Positions 1 to 13,776 of a stretch of 32,994 nt of DNA are shown in pieces. This DNA is from Biscogniauxia marginata. Taxonomy: Eukaryota > Ascomycota > Sordariomycetes > Xylariales > Xylariaceae. The stretch's first letter is position 1. Each line of letters begins with the position of its first letter. The notes under the pieces are model-generated. The model saw only the letters and a program-made list of their open reading frames with translations. It did not search any database and was not told where the DNA came from. The DNA lies in contig MU404248.1 in NCBI GenBank assembly GCA_022695795.1, forward strand, positions 1-32,994, given 5' to 3'. A program made the position numbers and the translations under genes.

Positions 1-197
1 AAAATATTTATATATTAAAAATATTTATATATTAAAAATATTTATATATTAAAAATATTTATATATTAAAAATATTTATATATTAAAAATATTTATATAT
101 TAAAAATATTTATATATTAAAAATATTTATATATTAAAAATATTTATATATTAAAAATATTTATATATTAAAAATATTTATATATTAAAAATATTTA
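1..197. repeat. 17-bp AT-only minisatellite
   Basis: A perfect head-to-tail array of the 17-base unit AAAAATATTTATATATT, about 11.6 copies, begins at or before the window edge. It ends at about 197, where the sequence changes to ordinary AT-rich DNA. The copies are identical to each other, so the array is either young or actively homogenised. The unit contains short self-complementary stretches (AAATATTT, ATATAT). It is non-coding, and its full length is unknown because it is cut by the window edge. Confidence 0.97.
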
Positions 198-2935
198 CTT
201 CTTTTTATAAGACATTTTACAAGTATTTTAATAATGATAATACCTTATAATTTACATTATAACCTTTAAGCGATTGGAATTTATCCGGAATTACTAATTT
301 TATTTAGTACTTATGTTAAATCGCAGTACGGACCATTAACGTGCAATGTATATTTCACAATTAGAACATCGCTGGGTCCGCGGAGTGTTACGAAGTGGAT
401 ATTCAGGACCCACTTATAACTGTCAACTAAAAAGAATGCCGATATGCAAGCTGGAGGCATGTGTTACGATGAGGGGTATTAAGCTTTAGGAATGTAGTAC
501 TAGCTTATACATGTATGCCTAACAGAAGAGATGCCTCATTCTCAAGGTAGGCGGCTTGAAAGGGTCCCGTCTATAAAAACTCCCCTTGAGAAAGAGAAGA
601 AGGTAGCTCTTCAGGCCATTCTAAAACAGTTATTCTAGTTTTCGAATACAAGGCATTGCCCTTTAACACTGAGGGAATTTGCTTTTTCAGTGTAGTTTAT
701 AAATGTCAACGACTTTCCTGCCGTAAACATAAATAATAGCTGTTTTCAACTAGCAAGACCCAATACATGCTAACACTAGAATAGCTAGTGATTTATAATT
801 CTTCGTCAAACAACAGCTTTTTCTTCACATGGGTGATGTAATTAACTAGGGTAAAGCCATATGGTCTAGTGGCTTGGTTTGGGACAGATCTTCCATCATC
901 GAGCTCCTGAGTCAGACTCGGCGTTAGCGAAGTTATTTATGTTGATAGTCCGCTTCAGCCATTTTCCCCTATGTGGTTGTATACGTTAGCGGTTTACATG
1001 GTTACTGTACCCTCTCGTCTACGCCTAAGGGAAAATGTAGAAGACGGACTACATTAAATAGCTTATGCTGCGATAACACAACATCACTATACCCTACGTC
1101 GTAGGCTCGCTGCATGGTACACAGCCTATCCACTCTCTATCATAGATCGGTGAAAAGCTATAGGACTCATACAAGTACCGAGTCTGAGACAGTGCCGTTA
1201 GCCTAGCACGTTGACTTGATTACTGACCTGATGTTCAAGACTAGCACGAAGTCTTTATCCGTCAACGATTATACTCTTTAAGGGGTGTAAGAGAGATGTT
1301 CTAGACACCGAAGACCCCGCGGAGGGTCTCAAATTAATATCGAAAAGGATGTAATATATACCTCTCCAAAGAACAACTAAAAGTATTAGGGGTCTACAAC
1401 GGTGTCATTTTAAACGTGGACTAACATCGAAAGGGGTTATTATACCCAACATGAAAAGAAAACCAAATCCAATAGAAGATTGAGGTCCTGAGTAAATTAA
1501 GTATGCTACCACAGCCATCATCATCACTGAGGCATCTGTAGTGGGGCATGTAATCCATATCTCTAAAGCTCTACCTTGGAACGGTCTGGTTTTCATACAC
1601 GTACATGCGATTCCTGCAGTCAAGCTCACAGCAGCATGACCAATGGCCGCTGTCGCGGCCGGTGGCATACGCGGCCGTTTTGACTTATCTTTGCCATAGG
1701 TATAAGACTTCAATTAGTAAGACTAATCAGTCAATGATCTACAATCTAACGTTGGCATATATATGTATGCATACTGTTTACTAGACCGACCCAGGAGCGT
1801 GATCCCCTGTGTTTCATATATATCTATAGATGTCTAACTAGCACAAAAATTGCGCAAGTAATTTTTCTCTCTTCTCTATATAATACCCCTACCCCTCTGT
1901 TTTATATTCGCTCGCTCTCATATTCTTCCGTTCTACTCACAGTAGAACTTCATCAGCCCAAAGTACCACACCGTTTCTTGGATCCTCTTCTCGGAGGTAA
2001 ATGGAAGGAAAGGGGGAAGAAAAAATATATATTTTGACCTTTAGGCCGGAACGCGAGTGCCCCTGATCGGCTAGGCTCGTAGGAGGTGTAAAAGATAGTA
2101 TAAAAACACCGCTATGAACGGAATGTTACGAGTGCTTCTAATCCTTGTCTTCAACGTCAAGGACAGGAGATTTACCGACGGGTCTAGGGTGTAAAGAGGA
2201 AGATGTATTGTCCAAATTTTATCAACTTGATGTGTTTAGTTGAAGTCACGGATAAAAAATGGTCTTAATAAGGGGGTTAAGCAAGAGGGTGTTAAGATAG
2301 TTGATCGAGCAAGGGTAAATTGTTAGGGAAATATCGAACAAAAACGCCAAGTGTAGATAAAGGCAAGGCTATTACAAGCTCATAAGGTTATACAGCCACG
2401 TACGAATACCGAATCACTAGGTAGTTAAACGAAAAAATTTTTACTGTTAGGAATATTTTCGTAACCGCGATGACGAGCATTTCAGGAGACGCGCGATGCG
2501 ATCCTATTTCCCAATGGGAAAGCTTCGTTCATGGTTGGGCGTAAAAACACCCACCGAAGTGGATGCAGTCCGAACTGGGTCTTGACCTTCACAGAATCCT
2601 CCGGTACATTGCTTGCTGCCGTTCCATTTCGTTCGTTCCACCATAGGCCTTATGGTTGGCTTCATGCCAGGAATCTCTATGTATTGACAAGATATTATAC
2701 GTTATCCACAACGTATTTTGTTTTGCGACGGTCGACCGTGCTCATTCTCTCGTCATCAAGAGTTAATGTTATAAATATCCACAAGTGAGCGTAAAAAGGG
2801 GGTACAAAACACTAGGTAAATCTAGACTATCTTTTCCTTCACCACAGTAATTGAACCATAAGATGAGTTGACGTGTAGTTTTTGCATGATTGTTACATAA
2901 AGGTCTAATACGGCACGAGCCGGAAGTTCTCTCTT
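198..2935. other. Gene-poor AT-rich region
   Basis: About 2.7 kb with no gene I can support. Short open frames exist but show no recognisable domain or splice structure. The best is a minus-strand frame at 1405-1713 with hydrophobic stretches (for example VVAYLIYSG and FGFLFMLGI). It opens on TTG rather than ATG and could be a remnant of a membrane protein, but I cannot identify it. The segment from 2880 to 2935 is the 3' flank of the polymerase gene. A pyrimidine-rich stretch at about 1860-1940 looks promoter-like, but no gene follows it. Confidence 0.6.
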
Positions 2936-5900
2936 CTAGAAGCCCCTTGTCCGCTTCTTTCCCCTCCGTTGCAATTCGTGTTCATCCGTCCAAGCATCCT
3001 CGAACACAGTTGGTAGCTTTTGAAGCTGGTACTCCCGGATATCTAACCTGCGCACAACTTGGAAGGCGCCCGTACCTACCGACATCGTCTGTCCCATGAT
3101 GATTTTCTCGCTCACACCCTCAATGCGATCTGCCTTCATTCCTGCCGCTGCTTCAAATAGATGGTCTGCTGTCTTTTCAAAGGAAGCAAGTTGTAGCACA
3201 CTGTCGCGCATCTTGGACAAGCCAAAACGGGTAATCCCAAGGATCTCACCCTTAAATGTCATCACGTCGGCGAGGAGTTGCATATGACGAGGATCGATGC
3301 CCATGTCACCCATGACGTCGCTAATCTCCTTCGCTATCGTAGTTCGTGCTGCTTCAATGCCGAGAACGTCTTTGCACTCCATAACACTATTGGTCCGAAC
3401 CTTGGTGCCTACTACCCCTTCGGTGTTCATGCACTGCCGTAGGCCGTAGCCCTCAACCATAACCGTATTCACCATGTCGTCTTCTTCCTCGGTTTTGCTT
3501 TCTCCCTTCTTCTCGGATTCATCCTTACGGATCTTTTTCTTTTGAAGGCCTTCATCTTCCTCCTCCAAATCCTCCTCTCCCTCTCCCTCTATCGCCTGCG
3601 CCTTCTTCTTCTCCCTTTCTGGTTTCGCTCGTTGAATGATCGCGCGAGTAGCTTCAGGATACCCAGAAATAGCCACAGATGGCAAGACTCGTTTGAGATG
3701 GCTTACGCGTGATGCAAGGTCTGTCATGGCCTCTGCGATAGCCGCCTTACTTCTCAGGGTTCTCTTGACTGTACCGTCCGAATCAGGACTTCTTACCGTA
3801 ACCTCAATTGTGGCATCCTCTTGAAAGACCTGGATATCTGTGTCTGAGATCTTGAGCTTCTTCTGCTTGGCAATAATCGCCTTCATATCCCAGAGAGAAA
3901 TTCCTAAATTCATGCCCTCCAATGTCTCGGTGTTGATATGTAGCGTAATGAAGGCTCGGTGCGGCTGCCACTCATCATCAACATATCGTAGGATGTCCTC
4001 AATATACGTCTTCTCAATGCGAGCTCTGACTGACTTGGCAGCTTCCATACTCTTGTTGTTCTGCAGCGGGCAGGTGATAACGGGCGTGCTAATCACCTTG
4101 GAGGCGTTGATTATTTCTTTGATACGCGGCACACCTTGAGTAATGCTCATACCGGCGACACCAGCAAAATGAAAGGTCTTTAAGGTCATCTGTGTTCCAG
4201 GCTCACCGATCGATTGTGCCCCAACAGCTCCTACAGCATGTCCCGGCTCGACATGCGCTTTCTTGTATTTCTCCAAGCATAGCTCGATAAATGTTGTCAG
4301 GGTCCTTTCAGACACCTTCGCTACTCGTTCAGATGCCATTCTGGAGAGCTGTCCTCGTTCTCTCGAATTAATTAATTTTACTGACTTGGGAGGTTTTGGC
4401 TTTGCGAACATGCTATCAAGACCTGCAGCCTGTCGGAATCTAGACAACCTTCGCGCCAGGTCCTTGACATGGTTATTGATGCTACCGAGGAACAATCGTG
4501 CACTCTCGTATTCATCAATAGCATAATTACTTTGGTCGGTATAGTCCAGATCTTCTCCATGCAGCAAGCCCCGTCTCTTGTAGCGCTCACGTTCCTTCTT
4601 GAGGATCGTATTGCAGAGCTCGCGGATCTCAAAAGGCAATAAGGCACGATCCGAGTTATTCCACGTCAAGTTTTCAGCATGCGACCAAGTACGTTCGAAA
4701 TTGACCGGTACGGCTTTACCCTCCATGTCAACGGGATCCAACTTGTCAGCACCAAATTGGAACTGAACCACGCCGCCAGAAGACGTCCTAACTGTGTCGT
4801 CATATTGGGTCGAGAGGTCTTCTAAGGATTTCATAAGACGGCGAGACATGTATCCTGTCTCTGCGGTTTTCACAGCGGTGTCGACTAGACCTTCTCGTCC
4901 AGAGATAGCGTGGAAGAGGAATTCTGTTGGCAGAAGGCCGGTGTAGAAACTATTGCGCACGAAACCCTTTGCTAAAGCATGACGAGTATTCTTGTGAAAA
5001 TGCGGCAATGTTCGATCCTGGAAGCCGTCAGCTACCCGAGCACCTGAGATGATCTGCTGTCCGACAGCAGCAATCATTTGAGCGACGTTGATGTTCGAAC
5101 CCTTGGATCCAGATGAGGCCATGATCCATGGGGCATTGTTTTTGCTCAGTGACTTGATACAGAGCGATCCGGCATTTTGACGGACGTTGCTGAGGACGCC
5201 AGATATTTTAGACTCCAAGGTTTCTTCCATAGTACAACCTGTGGCTTTCTCTAGTTTGCCTTCGTTGAATTGATTGATGAATTCGTCGGACTTTTTATAT
5301 GCATCTTCCACCAGAGCATTCTTCGCTGCCGTAAGCTCAGCTGTAGGGAATACATCGCCAATGCCAATTGAAAAGCCACGGTTCGTCAGCATTCGGGCAC
5401 AAAGCTTAGCCAGCCTGTTCATTGCAGTAACAGCTGCATCGGGACCAAAATCTCTTAGGATAACATAGAAGATGGAATCTTTTTTCCCCGACCCCACAGT
5501 GGACTTATCCATCCTGCCACACATTACCTCCGAGTTCCTTACAACTAACCACCCGTCATTTGGGCACATATCTGGTGCAGGTCTTTTGGGGTTAGGGTAA
5601 ATAGGTGACCTCTCAGGGTCATACTTGAGAGGCTCTGGGTCTTGATACTCTCTACATTTGGCATCAAGGTTGACCTTGACTGGAGAGGATTTGTTTGGTT
5701 TCATGAGCATGCTGAAGATCTGTTTTCCAGTCCACAATCTCCTTGGCGCTAGAATGGCAGGTGGTGGCAGATCGAGATGAGTAACGCCGTCCATCATATG
5801 CATGACCAAGTATGTAAATGTTTTGCGATCAAAGAAATTGTCCTTGCTACTGAGGACGTAAGAAGCCGTGATGAAATCTTGCGTAGCCGCAATAATTGGT

Positions 5901-7607
5901 TCTCCATTTTTGGGTGTTGCCAAATTGTGTTTGACCCCCATGAGAGTCATGGCCTCGGCACGAGCCTCTTCGGTCTGCGGAACATGAAGATTCATCTCGT
6001 CTCCATCGAAATCAGCATTGTAAGGTCCGCAGACACATTCATTGAGACGAAATGTCCTCCAAGGTCTGACCTTAGCTAAGTGGCTCATGATACTCAGCTT
6101 ATGAAGTGAGGGTTGGCGGTTGAAAAGGACGACATCACCGTCCTCTAAATGACGTTCAACAATATCGCCGTACCGTAACTCTCTCGCAACCGATTCTTTG
6201 TCGCCGAATCTCAAAGATACCTTGAATGGCGGACGGTCGCCATCATCTTTTAAGACTGCCTGCGCTCCAGGCCAGACATACGGCCCATTCAGAATGCATC
6301 TTTTCAGTTTATCGATGTTATGCTTTTGAACCTTCTCTGGGTATGTCAAATTTTTAGCGACAAGTTCCGGTACGGCGACTTGATCAATCCCAAGATTCGG
6401 ATCAGGCGAGATGACAGTTCGGCCCGAGAAATCAACACGCTTTCCAGACAGGTTACCACGGAAGCGGCCCTGCTTGCCTTTCAAGCGTTGACAGAACCCC
6501 CGCATAGATTTAATTCCGCTATTTTGAAGTCCGGGCACATCACTATTTACGTATACTGCGATTTGCAGTTGTAGGTATTCCCACTGTTCCATGATCGTCT
6601 GTAGAGCCGTACCCTTTTGCAATGCCGCTCGGATGAGACCACAGGCGAAAACTATGTCGCCAAGTCGAGTTGTAAGGTCATCCTCGTTACTTGCACCTTC
6701 TTGCGCAACCGAAGGCCGAATGCACACAGGAGGTGCAGGCAGATATTGCCACAGGAACATCTCGGGTCTTCCCTCGGATGGATCGAGGCCAAGCAGTTCA
6801 CAGTCGGAAGGACTAATCTGCTTAAAAAGATTCAACACTCTGAGGGGATTGAGATCCTCAAATGCTTTCCTCAGGTGCTTGTCAAGGTCGTTTATGCGTT
6901 TTTTGGCCTCATTAAAGGAGTTGTCGAATTCAATTTTGCTGGCAGGGGGCTGTTTCTTCTGCGAGGTAGATTTGTTGAAAGCGACAAACTTATCATGAAC
7001 CAGCTTCAGGGCTCCCACTTTGCGAATCTGTCCATTCACAGCTCCACAGTACGGACAGTTCTTTGCCTTCCTACACTGCTCATTGATCTTCTTGCAAATT
7101 GCAACGCGCCGCATATTGTCGATGTAAGGCCGCCGCAACTCCTTCAGATACATTCGTCGTTCGGGCTCGACCAATAGGACTCGCGAACAATCCTTGCATA
7201 TGTTCTGCAAGACGGTGATGGTGAATTTTATGTAGCCAATGTGGAAAGCAGGGAGAGGTAGTCGGACATGGCCAAAGTGGCCGGTGCAGTCTTGTAATCG
7301 CAGGTTGCATGTCGAGCAAAGCCCCGTCTTGCTCGAGGTTCCCTGAAGTCGACAACGTTAGCAGAATCCAACACTAGACTGCCATCCAGTTACCTACCAA
7401 ACGCTTATCGAGAACTCCGTTTATAGTCGGTTCCCTTCCCTTGTCAACATCGTACATGCTTCGATCCGAGACCTCCATAACACCCTGGTTGACTATATCT
7501 TGATTGGACTGGACGCCAAACTTGATTTGCTTGAACTTTTTAGGAAGCCTGTCCACGACCTGGTGCTTGACCGGCGGGACGGCAGTGGTAATCGTAGTCG
7601 TCGCCAT
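2936..7607 (-). CDS. RPO31: RNA polymerase III largest subunit (RPC1/RPC160)
   Basis: Catalytic largest subunit of nuclear RNA polymerase III, which makes tRNAs, 5S rRNA and other small RNAs. Model: join(2936..7342, 7398..7607) on the minus strand, 1538 aa. The 55-bp phase-0 intron 7343..7397 has donor GTAGGT, an internal GCTAAC branch-like site and acceptor CAG. The start is the ATG at 7607; the next exon frame opens on TTG, so the exon is needed. Visible features: the clamp zinc site CSTC...CTGHFGH (about residues 79-95) and a second Cys cluster (C119, C122, C166, C169). The catalytic loop NADFDGDEMN has Asp514, Asp516 and Asp518, almost the same numbering as yeast RPC160, which supports the start. 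The trigger-loop region is GEPGTQMTLKTFHFAG (about 1115-1130), and an acidic/lysine-rich insert lies at about 1318-1358. PPVCIRPSV is typical of the Pol III paralogue rather than Pol I or II. The C-terminus lacks heptad repeats, as expected. Confidence 0.97.
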
Positions 7608-8705
7608 GATGGGTTAATTCTGTCTCGAGCGCGCGTGCAGGTTTGGCGAGAGGATGATGGACGTGGGATGAGCGGGGTTCAGCCTTCGATTTCGGCTGGT
7701 AGCTTAACCAATTCGATGTTGATTTGGCGCTTCATCACAGGCAGATGTCGGTACTGGATTAGGAGGTAAAATCGCAAGCCAAATAGGTGAAATGGAGGTT
7801 GAAGACATGCGCGAGTGAAAAGAAGGCGATAAAAGATAGGCAAGAGGTAGTCAAGAATTTTTGCGGGCTCAATCGAGGTTTAGTTTAGAATCATCTGGTC
7901 GTGCCCCACCATCGGACCAGCTCCCCTGTGTACCTATGTGAGTACCTTAGTAATACCTGGTACCCGACCTATCCTACCTACATTAGTGCATGTACAGCGC
8001 GACCTCTTGTACAGCAGGTACCTTGCACGTATGCGCGGGGTGTTCTCTACGGTGGGTCTCCAACAACCCAGCAGCCTGGCCTAGGCCTGTCTATGAAGCT
8101 GACAGACACACCATAAGCTCCGGCTTGTGCGGCCAGCTGCAATCGTCATAGGCCGTTATATGCATAAATATGCATGTACATTGATGACACGGTACTTAGC
8201 TCTCCCGCTCGGCAGGGCTCCCGAGTTCTATTCTAATTGTCTGTCCCAGAATGACCAAAGTGCCTGTTACCATGTGACGATATCTCTGGATGGATACATA
8301 GTATACACAAATCTGTTGGCCCTGGGTCTTTGCGCATCTACCAACCAACGTCCCAACCTACATTCCTCCTTACGGACCTACAAGCCCGTACTTATATAAA
8401 CATAAATATATTCATAATAAGTTATACTGTAGCTTGCTTACCTGTCCTCGTCCTCCCCGGATCCGCCGTCAGCTCCTTCTACCCGTCATCCGCCATCCGA
8501 CACTCCTTGCTGACACTTTACATATCGATCGCATACTCTACTACGCCCGACCACGACGGCGCTGCATTCTATTACCGCGATCCGGTGCTGCAAACGAGTT
8601 CGTCTTGCGTCGTCGTCTTTGTCTTTGTTTTCATCTTCGTCCTCGAGGCTATTCTGGAGTATACCCAAGACCGCCTTCGGATGGCCACCTGGCCATTCCG
8701 ACACG
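7608..8705. promoter_or_regulatory. Divergent intergenic region, RPO31 / DDHD phospholipase
   Basis: About 1.1 kb between two divergently transcribed genes, so it should hold both promoters and 5' leaders. The right part (about 8430-8650) is pyrimidine-rich with many TCGTC/CCTC words, a usual look for fungal 5' leaders. Around 7910-8010 there are several GTACC/CCTAC words like those elsewhere in the window. I found no RNA gene. Long frames here open on non-ATG codons and look like chance reading through the pyrimidine-rich leader. Confidence 0.6.
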
Positions 8706-11700
8706 ATGCCGTCAGGGACTGATGGGTCTGCCCAACCCGGCGACAAGCGACCTGAGAAGAAAGGGGAGAAGAAGGCAGAAAAATCCTATCTCGCAAGCGC
8801 TGTCGAGTCCATTAACCCCTGGACTGCCAACCGGAGCACCACTCCCACGCCAAAAGAAACTCCTCCGCTACCCAAGCCCCAACCGCCCACCGCCAGGAAA
8901 GCCGACGATCATAGCACCAATACCCTCTATGGACAGAGCTTTAGGAAGTATCCCGCTGACTGTCCGCCGCTCAATGTCATGTGGTTTCATGCCGTCGACG
9001 TGAGTTATATCCTCCACCGTTGTTACTCCCAGTCATCACCGTCTTCTAACAAATCTCCGCCAGGTTCCGAAACGTAAACCCAACTTCTTAAAGACCAAAA
9101 AAGAGACCGAAACCCCCAAGCCCGCGGTGCCCAAAAAGTTCGTTGCCTTCTCTAATGATGATTCCCGATCGATCGAAAATTCATACCAAAAACTGCTGGA
9201 AGAGCTTGAAAACAAACGTAGCAACGGTTCCGCGAAGAAACAGATACAATCCGGCTCTCAGCGAAGAAGAGCTGTTTCTAATGAGGATGCCCCTAACACA
9301 AATATCGACAAGGAACCGGGCGGTCAGAAAGGGGGATTGCGAGTTCCTGTCAACGAGGATTTCTTGTTTGACGTTGATATAGAGCAACGCGAGTTGGCAC
9401 CGGTATACTGGCTAGGTCCTGTTTATGATGTTCGTCGTGGCACCTGGTTTTACCAAGAAGGTTCGACATTGCGACCCTGCGAGGAGAATCTAGCCGCTCA
9501 GTTAGAAGAAGGGTACCTCAAGGTAAAGCCGTGGACGTATCCTGTTGTCAGGATGCGTAGCGACTCTGGGACGCAAGACGTTACTCCTAAAGCATCTGCG
9601 GAAAATCTCAAGTCGGTAGCCAAGTCGCAAACCGATAGTTCCCTAAAGCCGACACCGTCACAGCCTGGAACGCAACATCAACCACAGACGTATCGTTTAT
9701 TTGGCACTTATATGAATAATATAGCAACCTACCAGGATTCTACGACTGTATGGCTATCCTCCGAGAGCGTCTTCTCTTGGGTCACCTCTACGGTATATCA
9801 GAAATTTGGTGGTGGTAGCTATATGAACGGTGTCAAGCTTGTACGTGGATATACGGAGCCTGGGAAGGCCGCGAAGGACAGCAAAAGACCACCGACGCCG
9901 ACAACGGCCACGTTGCCTCCTCAGCGGGATGAAAACAAGCAGGAGAAAGCATTGAAGCGGAGATCCGCTCCACCAAGTACACGGTCGGGTTCTGCAACCG
10001 ACAAAGAAAAAGAAGAAGACGAGGCCGCGACAGAGATAGAGCGAAGAGAAAACCGACTCAAACGTCAGTTCTCATCCTACATAGATAGCACAGAGAACCC
10101 TGAGAAGCAGGAGGAGCAGATCAGAAAACGGGAGGAGCAGGAAATACAAGACGACTACACAGGCCAAGATGGTGAGACTCAGGGGCGTGACATTGAGCAT
10201 CTAGTCCTGGTAACTCACGGCATAGGCCAACTCCTTGGCCTAAAGTAAGTAATTCTATCTTAATAACCTTGACGATATACTGATTTGTTGGCCTCTAGGA
10301 TGGAAAGTGTAAACTTTGTCCACGACGTAAATATGTTAAGGAAGACTCTCAAGGGCGTTTATGCTCACTCGGCAGACTTGAAGGCCCTCAATTCAGATAA
10401 AGCGAGCGGTCCAGGCAACTGCAAAATTCAGGTCTTACCTGTTTGTTGGCGACATCTCCTAGATTTTCCCAAACGGCGGGAAAAGAAAGGCGAGACTGAT
10501 CTAGGTGATGTCGGCAGTGACGAGGACGAGTGTAAGTGGGACATCGAAGCACGCCGTTTATTAACTGGCCGCTAATGACTTGGTAGATCCTTCTTTGGAA
10601 GATATCACCATTGAAGGTGTAGCTTTCGCTCGTTCCCTTATATCCGACCTAGCCCTCGACGTTCTTCTCTACCAGAGCGCTTATCGCGAGCAGATCGCCG
10701 AAATAGTCCTCAAAGAATCCAATAGGATCTACAAACTCTTCATCGAGCGCAATCCCGAGTTCAAAGGTAGAGTCCATGTCATTGGGCATTCCTTAGGGTC
10801 GGCGATTATGTTCGATATCCTGTGTCGACAAAAGGAAGTGTATAAACATGCGGAAAATGTTAGAAACCCACTTCGCTTCTGGCCATCGCAGGAGCGTCTT
10901 GAGGTACATAAGGACCCTCGTGACCTCGCTTTTGACTTCGAAGTTGATGACTTCTATTGTCTTGGCTCCCCGATCGGGTTATTCCAGATGCTCAAGGGGC
11001 GCACAGTCGCAGCTCGACACCAGCCTTACGCGGTCCCGACCGAAAGTCCCCTGAGTACAGAGTATATGGATGACCCATTCCTCTCATCATCTGTTTCTCC
11101 AGATCAGCGAGTTTCAGCTATCACTGGACTGCCATTTTCCGTGTCCTCGCCCAAGGTTGCTCAACTTTTCAACGTTTTCCACCCCTCGGATCCGATCTCG
11201 TATCGACTAGAGCCTCTAATCTCACCGGCGATGTCATCACTCAAGCCTCAGACTCTACCATACACCAAGAAAGGTATATTTGGTGCCGTGGCACCACAGG
11301 GTTTGTCAGGTATCGGCGTCAAGGTGGGCCAAAGTGTCAGCGGGCTCTGGTCGAGTTTCAGCGCTGGCATCGCAAGCAGCCTCCTTAACCGCAGCCTCGG
11401 GCTCAGTAATGAAGACGTGGCGAACTTCAACGCTGCAAATCCGCCGTCGAGCCACAGTGCCTCCTTGCAAAACCAAAGTCATTTAACTCCCGGTGCCGGC
11501 ACGAATATCATCGCAGGTGGTGTAATATCTGACACCACCGCGCAGTCAGAGAGGATGGACGCGCGGAAGAAGGCGCTGGCGCGGCAGAACTCATCTGCAT
11601 CCGGCTCGACAACCCCTAACGCTCCCGACGGCGACAGCCGAGACGCCACCCTCATCGATGACGAGCTCGAGACGCTCTACGCCCGCTTCCAGAAGAAGCG

Positions 11701-12209
11701 GGTCGAGGAGCACAAGGAGAGCGCCAGCCGTGCCGACGAAGGCCGCGAGCTCGGCGAAGCGTGGGCTGCGGAAGAACTTAAAGCCCAGAAGCTCAGGAGG
11801 GAAGAGCTGAAGGTGCGCGCGCTCAACTGGAATGGCAGGGTCGATTACAGCATCCAGGAGTGAGTTAATCCCCGATTCCAACATTCGCCCCCTTCTTTTC
11901 CTTTTCCCTTGCTATATACATCCAAATGGATGTCCAGGTATTATCTATCGAAAATAGGATATCCAGCCTTGCTAACCATATCTACTACGCAGGGGTGCGC
12001 TGGATTTCAACCCTATGAACACCATCGCGTCGCACATGAGCTACTGGCAGGACGAGGACGTCAGCCACTTTATAATATCGCAGCTACTATCCCACAAGAA
12101 GAACCGCGCCGCAAGGGCGGCCAGCCACGGCGGCGGCGGCGGCGGTAGTAATAGCAAAGGACCGCAAGCTTTGAGTACCGCCGTCGGCATGCCCGGTGGT
12201 CGGATATAG
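8706..12209 (+). CDS. DDL1: DDHD-domain phospholipase (PA-PLA1 / Ddl1 type)
   Basis: Intracellular phospholipase A1-type lipase of the family of yeast Ddl1 and human DDHD1/DDHD2, acting on phosphatidic acid and other glycerophospholipids at membranes. Model: join(8706..8999, 9064..10244, 10299..10531, 10587..11859, 11993..12209), 1065 aa. Introns are 64, 54, 55 and 133 bp, all GT..AG and phase-consistent. The N-terminus is disordered and Lys/Pro-rich. A WWE-like segment (VYWLGPVYDVRRGTWF) precedes a charged linker. HLVLVTHGIG opens the hydrolase core, the nucleophile elbow is GHSLGS with Ser638, and the DDHD domain runs from about VDDFYCLGSPIG (689) to HMSYWQDEDV (about 1007), ending in a poly-Gly tract. 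I chose ATG 8706 because the frame upstream opens only on TTG. The last exon carries the final His/Asp of the DDHD domain, so the 133-bp intron must be removed for activity. Confidence 0.94.
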
Positions 12210-13776
12210 CTCTTATATTCTTCCTTCTACTTCTCTCCCTCCAATGGAGCAAGCACACTCACTATATATATACCACAAGCACACAACACAAATCATATAT
12301 GCGCCCCCCGCGTGCTCGAAAGAGAGAAGAGTGGAAACAACGTGGGCATAGGGGTGTTTCTAGGACTGACTGATCACAACTCACACTCACACACACACAT
12401 ATACATACACATATCTGCGTACATACACCTTTACCTCGGTCTTGCCGTCGGTCGTCGGTTCGTTTTATTCGAGTTTAATGTGTATTTATCGGGGACGGGA
12501 AAAGGAGAAAAGGAAATTATCCCACGTATCTACTTCAAGAGGGGGGCTGTTATTTAGAACGCACATTGAGATACGTAAGGTGATTGAGGCTCATGGGTAC
12601 GTACGTACGTACATACAGGAGCACTGCTTTACCTGCGAATCGTGGTTCTTGTTCTTGGGGTGTGGGGGGGTTTTTTTTTTTCCTTTTCAGGCTTCAGCAA
12701 GCGAGACAAAGGGTAGTATGCATCCTATATCATGTAATTCTAGTACGCTCAAGTCTTTCTTCCTTTTTTTTTTCTACTTCTCTATATAGACTGGCGGGCG
12801 TTCTTTTGAATAGAGGACAAGGTAGAAAAAAAAGGGTCAGATGCTGTTTAGTGGTGTGTCTCCTCACTACGTTCCAGCTATTGGTTGGCTAACTAGGTAC
12901 CTGAGGTAAATTTTATAGATCAGCACTCAGTTTTGTGATGGTTATCTTCTTTTCGAGGCTCTACAGCCGTATGTTGTTCTCCCTAGATGTTTGTAGTACG
13001 GATATAAGATACCGACCGCATCATCTTTGGCTGTATACTACTATACCTAGAAGGCGGAATGACGATTATGGGTACGGTATGACATTTCGTGTCAAATGTG
13101 AATATTCTTGAATGGGGGGCATCGCTTATGGACATAACGCAAAGCACGCAAGGATAGATAAGCCAGTTAGTACACATGCATGTAGATGATTCATCTCGCA
13201 TTAAAACCTGCTCACGTGCCTATTAACTACTGCCAACACATTCATGCCGAAGACGTCGTTGCGGTTAAAAACTGTGTACCAGATCTGCGAGGTTGATCGT
13301 CCTAGATACTAGACCTCGAGATGCGTAAGAACAAAGAACCTGTATTTTCCCAGCAAAGCAAAATCCATGACGCCCGAGATATTTTTCTCTTGTCACATCG
13401 TCGAGAACTTTTCCAGATGCCATGTTTGTGGAGTGCCCTTTCTCCCTGTACTAAACCGAATGATGATGGTCGAGACGAGGTAAAGAAAGGGGTACCCAAG
13501 GTAAAGAAGGTCAAGTGAGCATGCTCAATCTTGCCAATGCAACCGATGAAACCGAGACCCCGCTTGCGCAGAGGATCAACCACAAGAATGGAATATACAA
13601 GGGGTCTTGGAAGATTTCAGAGAATTTCCACTCCAGTCATCCACTGCCTTTCCTGTAACCTGTCAAAGAACTCAGGTTACCATCTACTTTCAGAAATCGT
13701 TGCCATGTCGAAAATGCGGTGTTTGGAAGAATGACAAGTTGCTTTGAGGACAAGTCGAGTTGCCATCATGACTGCC
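12210..13776. other. Convergent intergenic region with microsatellites
   Basis: About 1.6 kb between the 3' ends of the phospholipase (+) and zinc-knuckle (-) genes, so it should contain both 3' untranslated regions and terminators. It carries a CA-rich tract at about 12381-12400, a (GTAC)n tract at about 12597-12613, a G run followed by a T run at about 12664-12681, and T-rich stretches near 12765. I see no coding feature or RNA gene. Confidence 0.6.

Noticed and set aside
855..925. tRNA-like stretch with TGGTCTAGTGGC (A-box-like) followed by a CTGAG..CTCGG hairpin
   Set aside because: No convincing acceptor stem, anticodon arm or seven-base T loop; the B-box match is poor. At most a worn tRNA-derived relic.
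1405..1713. Minus-strand 102-codon frame with hydrophobic segments
   Set aside because: Opens on TTG, lacks a recognisable domain, and no flanking exons fit. Kept only as a remark in the gene-poor region.
8434..9003. Long plus-strand frame over the phospholipase leader
   Set aside because: Opens on TTG/ATG in a pyrimidine-rich leader and does not join any exon in phase; the other frame carries the conserved protein.
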